A DNA stretch of 64,000 nt. Origin: Notamacropus eugenii (Eukaryota; Chordata; Mammalia; Diprotodontia; Macropodidae). Location of the stretch: NCBI RefSeq assembly GCF_028372415.1, contig NC_092875.1, positions 354,694,233 to 354,758,232 of the forward strand, read 5' to 3'. A program made the translations under genes and the position numbers. Below, in pieces: positions 44,521 through 57,028 of this stretch. Each line of letters begins with the position of its first letter. Position 1 is the first letter of the stretch. The notes beneath the pieces are model-generated. The model did no database searches. It saw only the letters and a list, made by a program, of their open reading frames with translations, and was not told where the DNA came from.

Positions 44521-45410
44521 TTGAGATATCCGGAGGGTTTAGCTCCATTGGGTGGAACTGACCAGCCACAATCTGGGAATTTTTTTTCATGCAAGAAAAT
44601 GACCACCTAAGCCCTGGTGAAGCTTGTGAAAATATAGACCAAGTGTTATTTGAACAATGAAGAACTTAAGTGAAATGTAACATAGCCTAGTTAGTTGACC
44701 TACAAATAGTTTTATGTTCCAATGTTTTTAACTGAACCTCCCAAAAGAATGTAATAGTACTTCTAAGTTATAAATTACTAATTGCTCAAGTCTAACCAAT
44801 GTGCAGTGTGAGTCTTTTAGGTATTTTAGCATTGCTTTTGTATCTGGAAATAAATATCTACCCTATTCCTGATTCATTTTATTTGCTGAGTACCTTTCCA
44901 CTCCCCTTCTTTTGGGGAGATACTAGACATGAGTTCAAATTTAAGGTTTAAGTAAATTGTCCCAGTGCAAGAAGGAGAAGTTGAGCCAAAGAGTATGAGA
45001 AAAGAGAGCCTAATTCCTCTCATTAAAGGTCAGGTTACCCTAGAACAGAATCTGGTCTGCACTGCTTATGTTGGTCCAGAAAACTGAGATCCCTTAGTGG
45101 AATAGAGAATGGACTTAGTGCCACAGCTCCATGATCCAGCATTCACTTTGTTAGACCAAGTATCACCAAATAAAGTTCATTTAGGAAGCCAAGCAATTTT
45201 GAAGGCTTGGAAGGCTCAGTGCCTCTGAAAGGGGAAGGATACCAAACACTTGGGAAAAAAAACCAACAGCCTCATACCTATGATTACAAAAAAAAACCCA
45301 GCTGATTGAGAAAATATATTTTAAAAAAGCTACTTATCCCTATCTTCCCATCTCTTTAAAATCTTTATGAGGACTAGCTCTTGTCACAGCATCACATATT
45401 GATATATGCC
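44521..45410. other. Unassigned
   Basis: No gene or family recognised. Confidence 0.3.
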
Positions 45411-45565
45411 CATTGCATTATGTTAGAGTGCCAATGGGTTTGCCTGAGGGCAATAATAAGTTAAATTATTTGCCCAAGGTCACAGTCAACGCATGTCACA
45501 GTTGGGACTTGAACACAGGTCTTTCTGGCTCCAAGGTTGACCTCCTAACCACCATATCATGTTGT
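45411..45565 (+). mobile_element. MIR-like fragment
   Basis: TTATTTGCCCAAGGTCACAG and GGGACTTGAACACAGGTCTT. Confidence 0.65.
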
Positions 45566-45665
45566 TTTCATAAAATATCTTTATTTTTTAAGAAATATAT
45601 ATGTATATGTGTGTGTATTTATTTTTCAAACATGAATTTTATTAAGTGGTTAAGGGAAGAAAGGA

Positions 45666-45800
45666 AATAAGTAATTATTAAGTGCTAACTATATGTCAGG
45701 CATTAAATACTGGGCTTACAAAGACAGACATAAAGAAAGACAGTCCCTGAGGTCAAGGACTTTATGTTCTAATGAGTAAAGAAAACACATGAAAGGAAGC
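45666..45800 (+). repeat. Ancient dispersed repeat, short copy
   Basis: TATTAAGTGCTAACTATATG, GTCAGGCATTAAATACTGGG and CAGTCCCTGAGGTCAAGGAC. Confidence 0.55.
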
Positions 45801-45897
45801 TAAAATTCTGTAAGAGTAAAGAATGGTTTCACAGTCTGAAATGTCAGGAGTGGAAGGCATGAATGCTGGTCAGTCTGGGCCCCTCAAAAACATGGAG

Positions 45898-46170
45898 ACT
45901 ATAGCAACGATAACATTTACGTAACATTTCCTATGTTGCTGGGCACTGTGCTAAGCATCTTATAATTTCTACTCATTTGATCCTCACTGCAACCTCAGGA
46001 TGTGTAGATGCTATTATTATTATTCCCATTTTGCAGATGGGGAAATTGAGCCAGAAGGTAAGTTATTTGCTCAGGGTCACATAGTTAGTAAGTGTCTCAG
46101 GCCAGATTTGAGCTCCAGTTTTCTTAACTCCAGGACCAATGTTTGTTCTACTGTACCACACAGCTACCCA
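45898..46170 (+). mobile_element. MIR, near full length
   Basis: GCTGGGCACTGTGCTAAGCA, CCCATTTTGCAGATGGGGAA and CTCAGGGTCACATAGTTAGT. Confidence 0.85.
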
Positions 46171-46290
46171 TATCTATATATGCATATGTACAATTCTATG
46201 TGTAGGTGTATGTGCATATGTACATACATATAAGTATGTGTATATATGTATCACAAGGATATAGATGTACATATATACCTACACATACGT
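46171..46290. repeat. TATG/TACA simple sequence with an inverted repeat
   Basis: TATGTGTAGGT (46197-46207) and ACCTACACATA (46277-46287) are exact reverse complements, 69 bp apart, in low-complexity sequence. Confidence 0.7.
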
Positions 46291-46384
46291 ATAGGGACTA
46301 TTTTTTAAAACTTCAAGTAATACTTTGAATTAAAACTAAGTTGGGTAAATGGGTTCCTGAGTCTAGGAACATTTACACTGTAAG

Positions 46385-46565
46385 ACATCTTTAAATCTTT
46401 TATGAAGAGGCAGCATGATCTAGTGTAAATCCTGCCTCTAATGCTTACTACCGATATGGGCAAGTCATTAAACCTCCTTATGTTTCAGCTTCTTATTCTG
46501 TAAAATTGTCTTTATTTGTTGTTAGATTAGATGGTCCTTTCAGGCTCTAAATTTGTAATCCTATG
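46385..46565 (+). mobile_element. CORE-SINE fragment
   Basis: GGCAGCATGATCTAGTG, GGGCAAGTCATTAAACCTCC and GATGGTCCTTTCAGGCTCTA. Confidence 0.65.
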
Positions 46566-46589
46566 AAAAACACGTGCTTAGAGTAGGTC

Positions 46590-46700
46590 TGCAAACATTT
46601 ATGAAGCACCTACTGTATGCCAGGTTCTATGTCAAATGCTGGGGTTACAAAGGGCAAAGGACAGTCTGTCCCTCAGGGAGCTCATAATTGAGTGAAGTAA
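46590..46700 (+). repeat. Ancient dispersed repeat, short copy
   Basis: TTATGAAGCACCTACTGTAT and GTCCCTCAGGGAGCTCATAA. Confidence 0.6.
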
Positions 46701-46924
46701 CTTGTTCATTAGGACTTTGGCTTTATTTAAGAAAACTGAGCATTGTATAAGTATCCAGAACAATTTCACTTATCTGTTCTAAAAAAGAGTTGAATGTGAA
46801 TTAGTGAAAATTCTTAACTAACAAGATATTTTAGAGAAACAGAATTTATTACTTTCTACTAGTAGTAATAATAATACACCTCTATATGACTTTTTGGTTT
46901 ACAAAATTATTTCTTCACAATAAT

Positions 46925-47110
46925 TCCAACTAATATGGAATAATAGAATCTTATAGTATAAAGGGATCTTCAGGCCATCTCAACCACTCACCCAATACTG
47001 GAATCTCTGCAACTTATATGCCAGGCCCTTGGAACTCTCAATGGGTGAAGAGCTCACTACTTTGAAGGGCAGCTCATTTTCATGTTGGTCAGATATCATA
47101 TTTAGAGCTC
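46925..47110 (+). mobile_element. CR1/L3-type 3' fragment
   Basis: GGGATCTTCAGGCCATCTCA, then GGTGAAGAGCTCACTACTTT and GGCAGCTCATTTTCATGTTG. Same family as 39117. Confidence 0.55.
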
Positions 47111-47199
47111 TAACTAAATCTAGAGCATAAAATTCATGGTTAAATTATATATTGGGGGAATTTCTTTTAATGGAGTTCAGTTTTTCATACTACCTATGC

Positions 47200-47350
47200 A
47201 TGTAAATATTGCCTTCCCAACAAGACTATCAACCCCTCCAGGGCAGGGACAGAGTCCTTTGGTTTGTTTGGTTTGGTTTGTTTTTGGTTTCAAAGCATCT
47301 AGCACAGTGCTGGATAGATGTTAGGTGTTCAATAAATTCTTATTGACTTG
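47200..47350 (+). mobile_element. L2 3' end
   Basis: CCCTCCAGGGCAGGGACAGA, CATCTAGCACAGTGCTGGAT and GTGTTCAATAAATTCTTATT. Confidence 0.8.
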
Positions 47351-48334
47351 GCTTTATAAATACATCCTGGTAGTCTTGAGTTGCCTAGAGCAACTGTGGG
47401 CACTGACATTTACATGTTCAGTTGTGGCCTTGAGGGGGAAAAAGATTCTTTTAATGATCTCACTGTTGCACAGCTGGCAGGCTTGTCCTTGCAACCTGCA
47501 TAAGAGGTAGGGTTTGAGGAAAGCTTTCAAATCAAATTAAGGACGAGCTTTGGAAAAGTAGACAATAGCTCATTCATCTGTGCAAGAGTTACCCTTACCC
47601 CATTCCCAAACAGCATAAAATTAGCATCCCTTAAAACATCAGATATGTCTAAAAAATGCTGCCTACTTGATTAGAAAATACAACAAAAATCCTTCAGCAT
47701 TATGTATTGGTTGTTTTCTATTGTGTCCTAGCACTGATTTTGTCATCTAATTAGAAAGAGTCAGCTGAAGTAAGGAAATAATGTGGCATTATTATTACCA
47801 CTCTCTATCACTTTTGTAATATGTGTAAAGAAAATGTTTGGCCCAATCAGTCTAGAAACATATTCCTCACATTATGATAAGCAAATTATTTTCACTTTGA
47901 ATAAGAGATTTCTCCATTAAGTCCTCCTTTTTGTGAAAAAAAAAAGATGATTGGAAAGAAGGATAATTTTACTCATTTGACAGACTTGCTGTTCATCTGT
48001 ACTGCTTGAATATTCCTTGTCAGTGTAAACACACAGGAGGTGTGAGATAGAATACCACAACACTCTTCTTGAGAAGTCTTCCTTTGGTGCCATATGGTGC
48101 TGAATCTGCTTCATTTCCTTGGGATTCAAATCTCCTACACCTAGTGTTAAAATTACCAAGGGAAATAGGCTTTTAACTCTCTGGACAGCTATACCTTCTG
48201 CACAGTAGTTTTTGCTGGATTCATTTTTAAATAGGAGCAAAAAATAGTACAAATTACAAGGAGAGTCAGTTTTCTATCCAGTTGATTTATAATTCAGGCC
48301 AAAGATTTATACTCCTTTTTGTACCCCTTTGGTA
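47351..48334. other. Unassigned
   Basis: A 111-residue reverse-strand open segment (48252-47917) has no recognisable domain and is most likely chance. Confidence 0.35.
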
Positions 48335-48490
48335 GTATGGGGAAACCTATGAACTGTTTCTCAAAATATTTTTAAATGCACAAAGTATAGGCTTACAAAG
48401 GACACCAATCATATTAGCATACAGTTTTTTTTTTAATTTAGAGATCCTTTGAAATGTACATGGACCTCAATTTAGGAACCTCTGATCTAT
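48335..48490. mobile_element. Possible non-autonomous hAT (Charlie-like) relic
   Basis: GAACTGTTTCTCAAAATATT, GGCTTACAAAGGACACCAAT and the end CAATTTAGGAACCTCTGATC, where a Charlie-type terminal repeat would read near GTTAAGAACCCCTG. Confidence 0.45.
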
Positions 48491-48659
48491 AGGAAATTCC
48501 CCAACAAAATGCCTGCTGAAGTCAAGATAATGCTAAGTAGGATTCTAGATTAGTTAGTCTGGTAAGAACTGGGAGGACTTTATTCACTACTAGAAACAAT
48601 AACCTGGAAGTGGTGAGACCCAGGGCAGAGTACTGGGAGACAATAACCACCCTAAACCA
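48491..48659. other. Unassigned
   Basis: No feature recognised. Confidence 0.3.
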
Positions 48660-48990
48660 GATGTTAAACTTCCATTTGTGTAGCCTAAGATGGCATGCAA
48701 ATTTTGGTCTGCCATATCACATAGCTACACAGCTGACTAGTACTGAGCTTGAAGTCCACCAGGACTATTAGGTCTTTTTCACATGTAATGTTTTGTACTC
48801 AGTAGTTGACATTTTGAACCAAACAATAATATCTTACATGTACATAGTGCATAGTAAAGTTCAGGGCATTAGACTAATCCAAATTATTTTTCATCTTTCT
48901 AGTTATAGCCTTTAGATATCTTCTTGGTTCCCAATTCCATCTTCCAATATGTTAACTATCTCTTTTAGCCTCAGATCATTTGTAAATTAA
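48660..48990. mobile_element. CR1/L3-like LINE fragment
   Basis: GAAGTCCACCAGGACTATTA and CAATATGTTAACTATCTCTT followed by CAGATCATTTGTAAATT fit CR1-type 3' sequence. Very diverged. Confidence 0.4.
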
Positions 48991-49003
48991 AATGAACAAA
49001 GTC

Positions 49004-49265
49004 TGCAAGGAGGCACAATGGATAAAGTGCTGAACCTGAAGTTAAAAATACCTGAATTCAAATCTAGCTTTAGAAGGTTCCTAGCTTGGGACCCTAGGCA
49101 AATCATTTAACCTCTATCTGCTTCAGTTTCTTCAACTGATAAATGAGATAATAATAGTAGTACCTGCTTTACAGGGTTTTAGTGAGGGTCAAATGAGACA
49201 TTTGTAAAGCCCTTAGCATGGTTCCAGACACATAATGGGTGATAATAAATACTGGTTCCCTTTCC
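49004..49265 (+). mobile_element. CORE-SINE, full length
   Basis: AGGAGGCACAATGGATAAAG, GGCAAATCATTTAACCTCTA, CAAATGAGACATTTGTAAAG and CACATAATGGGTGATAATAA. An uninterrupted relative of the SINE split by Tigger at 40472. Confidence 0.8.
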
Positions 49266-49404
49266 TTGAATTAGACTTTTAAGTCTTTGGGTTGCTTTAT
49301 CTTCTGTTTTTATCCATGTCTTTCGACATATCAAAACCAAAAATAACAGAAAAAAAAATCTTGAACAATACAAAACCAATGACTGTGTCACTTAAACCTT
49401 CATC

Positions 49405-49610
49405 TGGAGTTTTCTTGGCAAAGATACTGGAATGGTTTGCCATTTCCTTCTCCAGCTCATTTTACGGATGAGAAACCTGAGGCAAACAGAGTTCCGTGAC
49501 TTGCCAAGGTTCACACAATTAGTACGTCTGAGGCCAGATTTGAACTCAGAAAGATGAGTCTTTCTGACTCCAGTTCTAGCACTTTGTCCACTGTGCCACC
49601 CAACTATACT
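49405..49610 (-). mobile_element. tRNA-headed SINE, lacks its outer tail
   Basis: TCTGGAGTTTTCTTGGCAAA, GGTTTGCCATTTCCTTCTCC and head CACTTTGTCCACTGTGCCAC, all reverse orientation. Confidence 0.88.
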
Positions 49611-49739
49611 TATTAGAAGGAAAAACTAATAATTTTAGCAGTTTAAAACTAGAATGGGCCTTGGGAGATAGTATAGTTCCTTCTACTAAAGGTTTTCAAG
49701 TAAAGTCAGGATGACCACTTGACAGATATATTGTAAAGT

Positions 49740-49880
49740 ACGGGACAATAGAGAGAGCCCTCACCTTGTAGTTCAAATTTTGTGTCAGATACTTATTGTT
49801 GAGTGGCCCTTAGTGGGTCACTTATACTCTCTGAACCCATTTCCTCATCTGTAACATGGGAATAATGTTGCCAATACAAT
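49740..49880 (+). mobile_element. CORE-SINE fragment
   Basis: GGACAATAGAGAGAGCCCTC, GGGTCACTTATACTCTCTGA and TTCCTCATCTGTAACATGGG. Confidence 0.6.
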
Positions 49881-50160
49881 AATACATTTTTAGGTCCTCA
49901 CTATGTGCTTGGCACTGTGGATATAAAGATAGAATTGAAAGTTCCTGTTCTTTACATTCTGTTGAGGGATACAATGTATTCACAAGTTGGCAAGAGCAAA
50001 GTTGACAGGTCATTTCAAGAGAAGGTGCCAGCAACTGAAGGGATCAAGAAAGGCTTCATGTAGGAGGTGGTACCAGAACTGTGTTTCAGAGGAATTCAGG
50101 AATTTTACAGGGTGAAGAGCAAATGCACTCCAGTCATGGGAGAACATTTGTGGGCAAGTA
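49881..50160 (+). repeat. Ancient dispersed repeat
   Basis: CACTATGTGCTTGGCACTGT, GAGAAGGTGCCAGCAACTGA and AGGCTTCATGTAGGAGGTGG. Confidence 0.6.
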
Positions 50161-51585
50161 GGAAGGCATAGAATATAATTGACTTATTCAGGGTTTATAT
50201 TACTTGGCCATTAATGCTAATGAAGGCATCATCCATCCTCTTTCCAACTCTAAGGTTACCTTCAGGTGAGAGATCAAAGCAGGGTGAGCCAGAATCTTGG
50301 TTGGTGTTTCTAGGCTTTCTCACTACAATGCAATTCCAGAATTATAGTTGTAGCCTAGAAAGAGCAAGGTGAGACTTTTCTGTGTGGCAAAGAAGTGTGT
50401 TTTCAGGAGTCTGTTGTTCCTTCCCTGCTTATCTTTGCCTCATCCTTTCTTTCATATGTTCCTGGGGAAGTGATGTGTGCCAGACCATCCTGTCTGTCAA
50501 TTGCCTGAGTCGTGAGGGCACAGAAAGCATCAAATGATTTTAGGGATTATTACAGTATCACAAGATCTGTGGTAGTGAAAGCACTGAAAATACCTCTGAG
50601 ATCTTTGTCACTCTTGAGGGTGCCTAGCTCAGAGATAGATGGACTGTAACTCTTTCCTTTCATTGATAAGGTGTTAGAATAGTCCACAGCTGCCTCTTGT
50701 GTTCTTCACTAAGTGTTCCCTATTTATATGCCAGTGAATGCAAAAATTCAGCCAAGTGCTACCTAGGAACCTCCATCAGCAAGTATCTAGCATTCCAGCA
50801 GATGGGGATGTCTATACATAAAAGAGAGGTCTCTAATCAGTAAAGTGAGATGTGAGACTTCTCACACTCCACAATAGTAAGTAAGTTTCTTTTCTCTTTT
50901 GAAAAATGAGATACAGTGAGGACTCTAAAATGCCCATTTTCCCAAAATTCAGGTAAAAATTATAACACAAAAAAAATCCTGGTAATATTTTTCTATGTTT
51001 GTAATCTTTAACATTAAACTTTCTTAAAGAAATATAGTGTTAGTCATTAAGGTAGGTCTTTGCCCCTTAGAGATATGGGGGTGGGAGTAGAAAGGGAGCT
51101 TCAGATTTATGCCTATAGGCAGAAAGGAATTATGTTTCTACCTTAATAAATAATCATTTATATTTTGATTAACAGTCCTTTTTGAGGGAGGAAAAGAAAA
51201 AGGTCTGAGATTTTATTTGTTGCCTTGAGACGAAAGTGACATAAGGAATTTCAACTGCTTGCTTCAATTTTTATTCATGCCTTCCTTTTTAAATTTGTTT
51301 AAACACCCTTCCTTGGAAAGAAAATTGAATAAGTATACATTTGAAGCTAATAGTTTCAAGTTTGTATCAGTATACAACTGTCATCTGCATTTTAAAAGGA
51401 CACGCCTACATTTCCATTGCTAAAAAGAAGTATGTGTTTTTAGACTTTAGGTAAGCAAGATTGGGGTACAAACAAGTATGACGAGTTACTTAGGCTTCTG
51501 TTACATATATCCAATTCCCAACACTCTTCTGTAGGAAAGGGAAACAAGGAGTTAGGTTAGCTGAGATAATTCATATAAGCAACAC
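50161..51585. other. Unassigned, 1.4 kb
   Basis: No gene or family recognised. 50690-50880 has a vaguely LTR-like composition (ATACATAAAAGAGAGG) but no boundaries. Confidence 0.3.
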
Positions 51586-51800
51586 TAGTGGGCAGTTAGG
51601 GTAGTGTATTGGATAGAGTGCTGGTCCTACCTCAGACACTTACCAGCTATGGGACCCTAGGCAAGTCACTTAACCCTGTTTGCCTCAGTTTCCTCATCTG
51701 TAAGGAGAAGGAACTGGAGAAAGAAATGGCAAACCACTCCAAAGAAATCCAAAATTAGGGTCACAAGAGTCAAACATAACTGAACACTTTCACTTTCTCA
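51586..51800 (+). mobile_element. tRNA-headed SINE with internal deletion
   Basis: GGGCAGTTAGGGTAGTGTAT, GGCAAGTCACTTAACCCTGT and a diverged BovB-type tail. The segment between the head and CTCAGACACTTACCAGC is shortened. Confidence 0.85.
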
Positions 51801-52440
51801 ACTCTGAGTATGGGAAAAACAGGAGATAATGGAGTCAGCTTGAACCAGTGAGAGCTGATTGTTAAATTTTTGGTATTAGCATTTACACCTTGGAAATCAA
51901 TGAAAGCTACAAATCAGGACTTGATTATTATTTTATAGATTCTCTAAACTTAAGAGAGAGATGAAGAAAATGTTAATAACCTAGATTAAACTTAAAAGTG
52001 CATTGTGGGTACATTTTTTCCAGAGAGTCAGTCATTAAACATTTATCAGCACACCCCTGGTACACAGCAAATTCATGAATCAGTACCAGGACAAACATCC
52101 ATGAAGCTCACACACATACTAAAATGAAAACAGTGGCACTGCTACCATACCATATCCCAGGCTCATCTGGTCTTTCCCCAGCATGGACTGCACTGGTTCT
52201 CAGCACATTCTCTTTCATTTAAGTTTGCACTCCATTAATTTTAATACACCAGTCAGCTCCCTTCCTACTCTCTGACATTCTTAAATTCACAACAGAAATG
52301 TTCCTCACATCCACTGCTCTCTGCAGCAGAGGAAGCAACTGAAAGAACCTTTCCTATGCATAGAATGATTAGTACTTGCTTCCTCCTTCCAGGCAGGTAA
52401 GAACCTAATCTTTCTCATATGTAGATAGGTTTCCCACAAC
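51801..52440. other. Unassigned
   Basis: No feature recognised. Confidence 0.3.
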
Positions 52441-52660
52441 TGAATGATACTCACAAATCAAAGGAATTAGAGGTCTAGAAGTGGAAGAAAGCACAGAGGA
52501 AATCTAGTTCAACCACCTTACTCTAGGGTTGAGGAAATTGAAGATCATTAAATGACTTTGTCAAGATCACACAGGTAGTGATAGTCAGAGATAAGAGCTG
52601 AACTCAAATCCACTGATTCTAGAGATTGCAATCTTCCCACTGTCCTTAACCTGAGGTGCA
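52441..52660 (+). mobile_element. MIR-like CORE-SINE
   Basis: GAAATCTAGTTCAACCACCT, TTGAGGAAATTGAAGATC and GTCAAGATCACACAGGTAGT. Confidence 0.65.
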
Positions 52661-53625
52661 GCCTGGAGATGGATTTTCCTCCATGTGTGACGATTCATCT
52701 ATAGTTGGATTTTTTTCAACTTGTTTTCCTCAAGTTTGTTTTAAACAAGTGTCAAAACACATAGACACCAACTTCACCCAGAAATAAATGCTTTGGCATA
52801 ACAGTTTGACATATCTCTAAATACTCCTTTGAACATGCAACTTTAAAGATCACTAGGGAAAGACTTGTTCCAAAATCAATAATCTTTTCTATTCTCATTC
52901 CCTGGATCTGTCCATTTCATTAGGCACTGCTAACTCCTTTTTTTTTTTTTTAACGATATATTCTCTAAATTGTAAACTTATGAAAATTTACAGAAAAAGA
53001 CCTAATCAAAATGAGATTTTGGAAATCCCATATGAAAAGGTACAGAGGAGAGACAGGGAAGGTCTTACACCCTCCCTGGTCAATAAGAGTTTCCTCTATA
53101 TAAGGGCTGATGTTATAGGTGTAAATAGTTTAGGAAGTTTTCCTAACAGCCTCCCAACCCCTCCTCTTAATCATGAACCAGGTTCCATTAGTGTTGGTTT
53201 AGGGTTTTCCAATATAAAGTAATTTGCACATAACATTTCATAAGTTCATCACAATTTTTAGTTCAATTATTTTTGTCTCATTCTGGAATTTATGCCAGAA
53301 AAATATCCAGCAATACCTGTATATAGCAGTTGCCTCATTTTTTCATTAAGATGCATCTCCTTTCCCACTTCATGTGACCCACAAGCAAAGTCAATCATAT
53401 TGTAGTCTAGGATATTTTTGCTGCAAGTGTAACCTATGACCTCAACCCTTACTCCCAGGACTCTGAACTCATACTAACCTGGTCTGAATCTGGTAGCCTG
53501 CTTCATGAGGATGATTCTCTCTCTTTGTCTTGTTCCTCCCTGCCTGGAGTTATTCCAGGACAGACAGATTGATAGATAAGATAGGAAGGGAGATGAGACA
53601 GATATTCCAGGCAGATAGACAAAAG
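52661..53625. other. Unassigned
   Basis: Contains a T13-type run near 52938. No gene recognised. Confidence 0.3.
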
Positions 53626-53885
53626 AAGAAATAAACATTTTTTAAGGGTCTACTGTATGCCAGCCACTGTGCCAAGTGCTTTATAAATACTTCAGAAATA
53701 GTACAGATAAGTGTCACACAACAACTCTGTAAGGTAGGTGCTATTGTTTCCATTTTACAGTTGAAAAAATTGAAGCAGACAATACTTAAGTAACTTGCCC
53801 AGAATCACAGAGTTACTAAATGTCTAAGACTAGATTTGAACTCAGGTCTTTATAACTCCAGACCCAGTACTCTGTTTATTGTGCC
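53626..53885 (+). mobile_element. MIR, near full length
   Basis: GCCAGCCACTGTGCCAAGTG, CATTTTACAGTTGAAAAAAT and AACTTGCCCAGAATCACAGA. Confidence 0.85.

Positions 53886-53938
<53 letters not shown>
53886..53938. repeat. (GATA)n microsatellite
   Basis: About 13 perfect AGAT units directly at the end of the MIR. Confidence 0.97.
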
Positions 53939-53939
53939 T

Positions 53940-54180
53940 GTTAATTACTTATCATATGTCAGGCACTGTGCTAAACACTGGAGATAGAAATATAAGGAAG
54001 CAAGACAGTCCCTGTCCTTCAAGACCTTAGATTCTAATGGGGAAGATGGAAAGTGGGGATGATGGGAAGAAGACTACACGTATGGGAACATGATACGAAG
54101 ATAGCCAGGAAGTGTCATAGAGGCTTTAGTACAGGAAAAAATGAAACAAAAATCTTAACTATTAGAATGAGGGTGGGATC
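53940..54180 (+). repeat. Ancient dispersed repeat
   Basis: TATGTCAGGCACTGTGCTAA, then CAGTCCCTGTCCTTCAAGAC. Confidence 0.6.
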
Positions 54181-55842
54181 AAAGTTTCCAGTGGGTAGAG
54201 ACAATGGTCTGAGAAAAGAGATAGCCAAAAATAATTTCTAATATACTCCTGGCTAAGGTCTAGGTTTGCCTAAACTCATGTAATAAGAACCTCTTCTCTC
54301 ACACAAGCACTGAGTCCTAAATGCATGTAGGGTATGTGACAAACATTACTGCATATACTGCAAAATACTAACCAGAAGTCCATCAACAAATATGGAAACA
54401 CTCAGAAAAGTGTAAAATACTCAAATAGTCCATCAGCTCCTGTTGGAAGAGAGGTGAATTTGACATTCTGGTGAATGTTTTTTTCCCTTACCGTTCTCCA
54501 TAGAGAAAAAGACGTGGTCTCACAATTCATTTTTATAGACCTCAGAGCAAGGCAGCTCTTCTGACAAGATTTCATCTCAATCAGGTGATGATTTTGAGGT
54601 ACCTCTAGTCGCAGAGCTGCCAATATCTTAAATAGGACATCAAGGAGCATTTCTGTCTCCACAGGGAAATGCCCTCAGGTGCTTTCATACTTTCCCCTGT
54701 AATCTAATTAAATATACTGGAGAAGCTGATTAAATTGATTAGAGACTCCCCCAATCAACCCATTTACAATAGAATTCATAATTTAAATGATGCAGTAAAA
54801 CAAATGTAGCAAGTTTTTTCTAAACAGCTATCCCAGATCCAGGATGGACACATCTGTCTTTTAGGATGCCAGGTACCCTGAGAGTTTAGGGTATGTCTCT
54901 TTTTAAATGCCATCAGCTTGAATACTTACTGGCTATTTCTTCCACTGATGTGGGCCGGTGACTAGTGACTCATTTCCTTTAAATGACATAATTGATATAA
55001 ATGATTTAATTGACATAAAATCAATTCACTTTCACAAAAGGACATATACTTCAAAGACAGAGCAAGAACAAATATATACACTCAGTGACTCTCCTCTGTC
55101 CTACATCTATCTCTAGGGAGAGTGTGCTCCAACTTACCTCAGTTACTACTTTAACATTGGTCTCACTAAGTTCATCCCCAAATGTATTAGCAACTAACAG
55201 ATGAATTCTCTGTCTCAGCAACTACTGTGCGGTGTCCTTAAGGTCACTCCCAAAGGGCAATCCTTTGGGAGTATCTAAGCTGAGCTGACTGCAAAACAGA
55301 TATGAAGATGCTGGGAGGCTCATTCTTTAATCATTTCATCTAGTAGAGAAAAGAACAAATGTAGAAGCCAAGGATCAAGGCCTCTAAGGGGAAGGCCTTT
55401 AGAGTTATCTCTCACCAGACACTGTCAGCAGATGATTTAAACTAAGAGAAGAACAGTCAAAGGGAAAATGAGAATGTCCTAGCTATTTAACACATCTTGA
55501 AGGCACCCCAGTAGCCGATGCATTAACAATAAAAAACAGTCTCCTAACTATGTGGCTAAGCAAACCAAGACTACTTATAAGACTGAACATGTTCTAGTAT
55601 CTCTTCAAGGCACTTTCATTACACATATCATGACTCTCACAAAGGCTGACATTCCAGCCTCTTCTGCATAGAGAATTTGAATCATCCTTCATAACACACT
55701 CTTCTCTCCTGGAAAAGAAATGCCATTTTCAGCAAATAACTGAGGTGCTATGTCCCTAAATAATGATTTAGTATGCCCCTAGCCCCTCAATGCAGTCCGG
55801 TCTGTCTTTGCAAAAAAAAACAAAAAAGAAAAAAACAAAACC
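54181..55842. other. Unassigned, 1.7 kb
   Basis: No gene or repeat family recognised. Contains the perfect hairpin at 55246-55272. Confidence 0.35.
55246..55272. repeat. Perfect 11-bp inverted repeat, 5-nt loop
   Basis: ACTCCCAAAGG (55246-55256) pairs exactly with CCTTTGGGAGT (55262-55272). There is no T-run after it and no RNA gene was recognised around it. Confidence 0.6.
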
Positions 55843-56262
55843 TGGAGCAGAACCAGGAGAACTTTGTACACAGCAACAGCCACAGTGTGTGAGGATTTTT
55901 TCTGGTAGACTTAAAACTTCATTGCAATGCAAGGACTTAAAAAATTCCCAATTGTCTTTTATGGCAAAATGCCTTCCACATCCAGAGAAAGAACTATGGA
56001 ATTCAATCACAGAATGTAGCAGATCATTTTCTTTTGTATTACATTTTGGTTTGTTATATGATTTCTCCCATTCATTTTAATTCTTCTATACAACATGACT
56101 ATGGTGAAAATGTGTTTAGTAGGAATGTATGTGTAGAACCTATATAAAATTGTATGACGTCTCGAGGAGGGAGGAGGGTGTTGGAGAAGAGGAAGGGAAA
56201 GAAAAAATCTAGGGTGTATGGTAGTGATTGTGGAACACTGAAAATAAATAAAAGGAAAGAAA
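55843..56262 (+). mobile_element. L1 3' end, 5'-truncated
   Basis: Starts GCAGAACCAGGAGAACTTTG at the very end of ORF2, then 3' UTR with G-rich tract (56163-56200) and A-rich end. About 420 bp. It closely matches 29228-29585. Confidence 0.9.
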
Positions 56263-56914
56263 AGAAAAAATCCTACTCAGCTTGACAATGAATGCCATTC
56301 TCATTTGTTTCAGCCAAGGAACTTCTTTTCACCCCTTACTTCTAGTTTCCATTAGTTCACAGTTCTAGAAGAAGGAAATACTCACTGGTATAGGCATGTG
56401 TTATACACATAAGCATTAACATTAAATTCTATTTCTATCACTTGATTCTCACTTGATTTTTGTTAATGGATATTCACATATTTTTACATAGCAGTCATCA
56501 GTATCTAGATACTATTTTATGTTGTTTCCACTTATTTAATACTTTTGATACATTTCCATGTATCAACATAATTTACTATATACTTTCACTTTTAAATATA
56601 TACAAAGTACTTCAGGAAATCTGTACACACTAAGCACCTATCCATTCCTGTCTCTGGGGGTATCAGGTTGTTTCCAATATCTTGCCACATTGATTCAAAT
56701 AGAAGTCATTCCTCCCCATCTCCCTGTACCACCTAGCTTGTATAAAACATTAATATGGTGTATAATTATACTTCTGGGACTATAGACACAGTTTAAGCCT
56801 TACTGGTTTTCACAGTAGCACCTGAAACTTGGATCATAGCTTGATATTTTGTATTTGTGTAGGTAGTTATCCATTTGTACATGTTTTATATTTGCTTATC
56901 TAAGTGTATGTGGT
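56263..56914. other. Unassigned
   Basis: No gene recognised. Confidence 0.3.
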
Positions 56915-57028
56915 TATCCTCCAAGAGAATATGCGTTCCTTAAGGCAAGGACTACTTCATTTTTATCTTTGAATATCCATTGTCTGGCATACAGTAAGCA
57001 CATAATAAATGCTTGTTGAATGAATGAA
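56915..57028 (+). mobile_element. L2 3' end
   Basis: TGTCTGGCATACAGTAAGCA and ATAATAAATGCTTGTTGAAT. Confidence 0.8.

Noticed and set aside
47917-48252. 111-residue reverse-strand open frame
   Set aside because: No domain, ordinary composition, no splice context or conservation evidence; the length is compatible with chance in 64 kb.
55800-55842. A-rich stretch as the target duplication of the L1 at 55843
   Set aside because: The A-rich sequences on both sides are too simple to show a convincing duplication.
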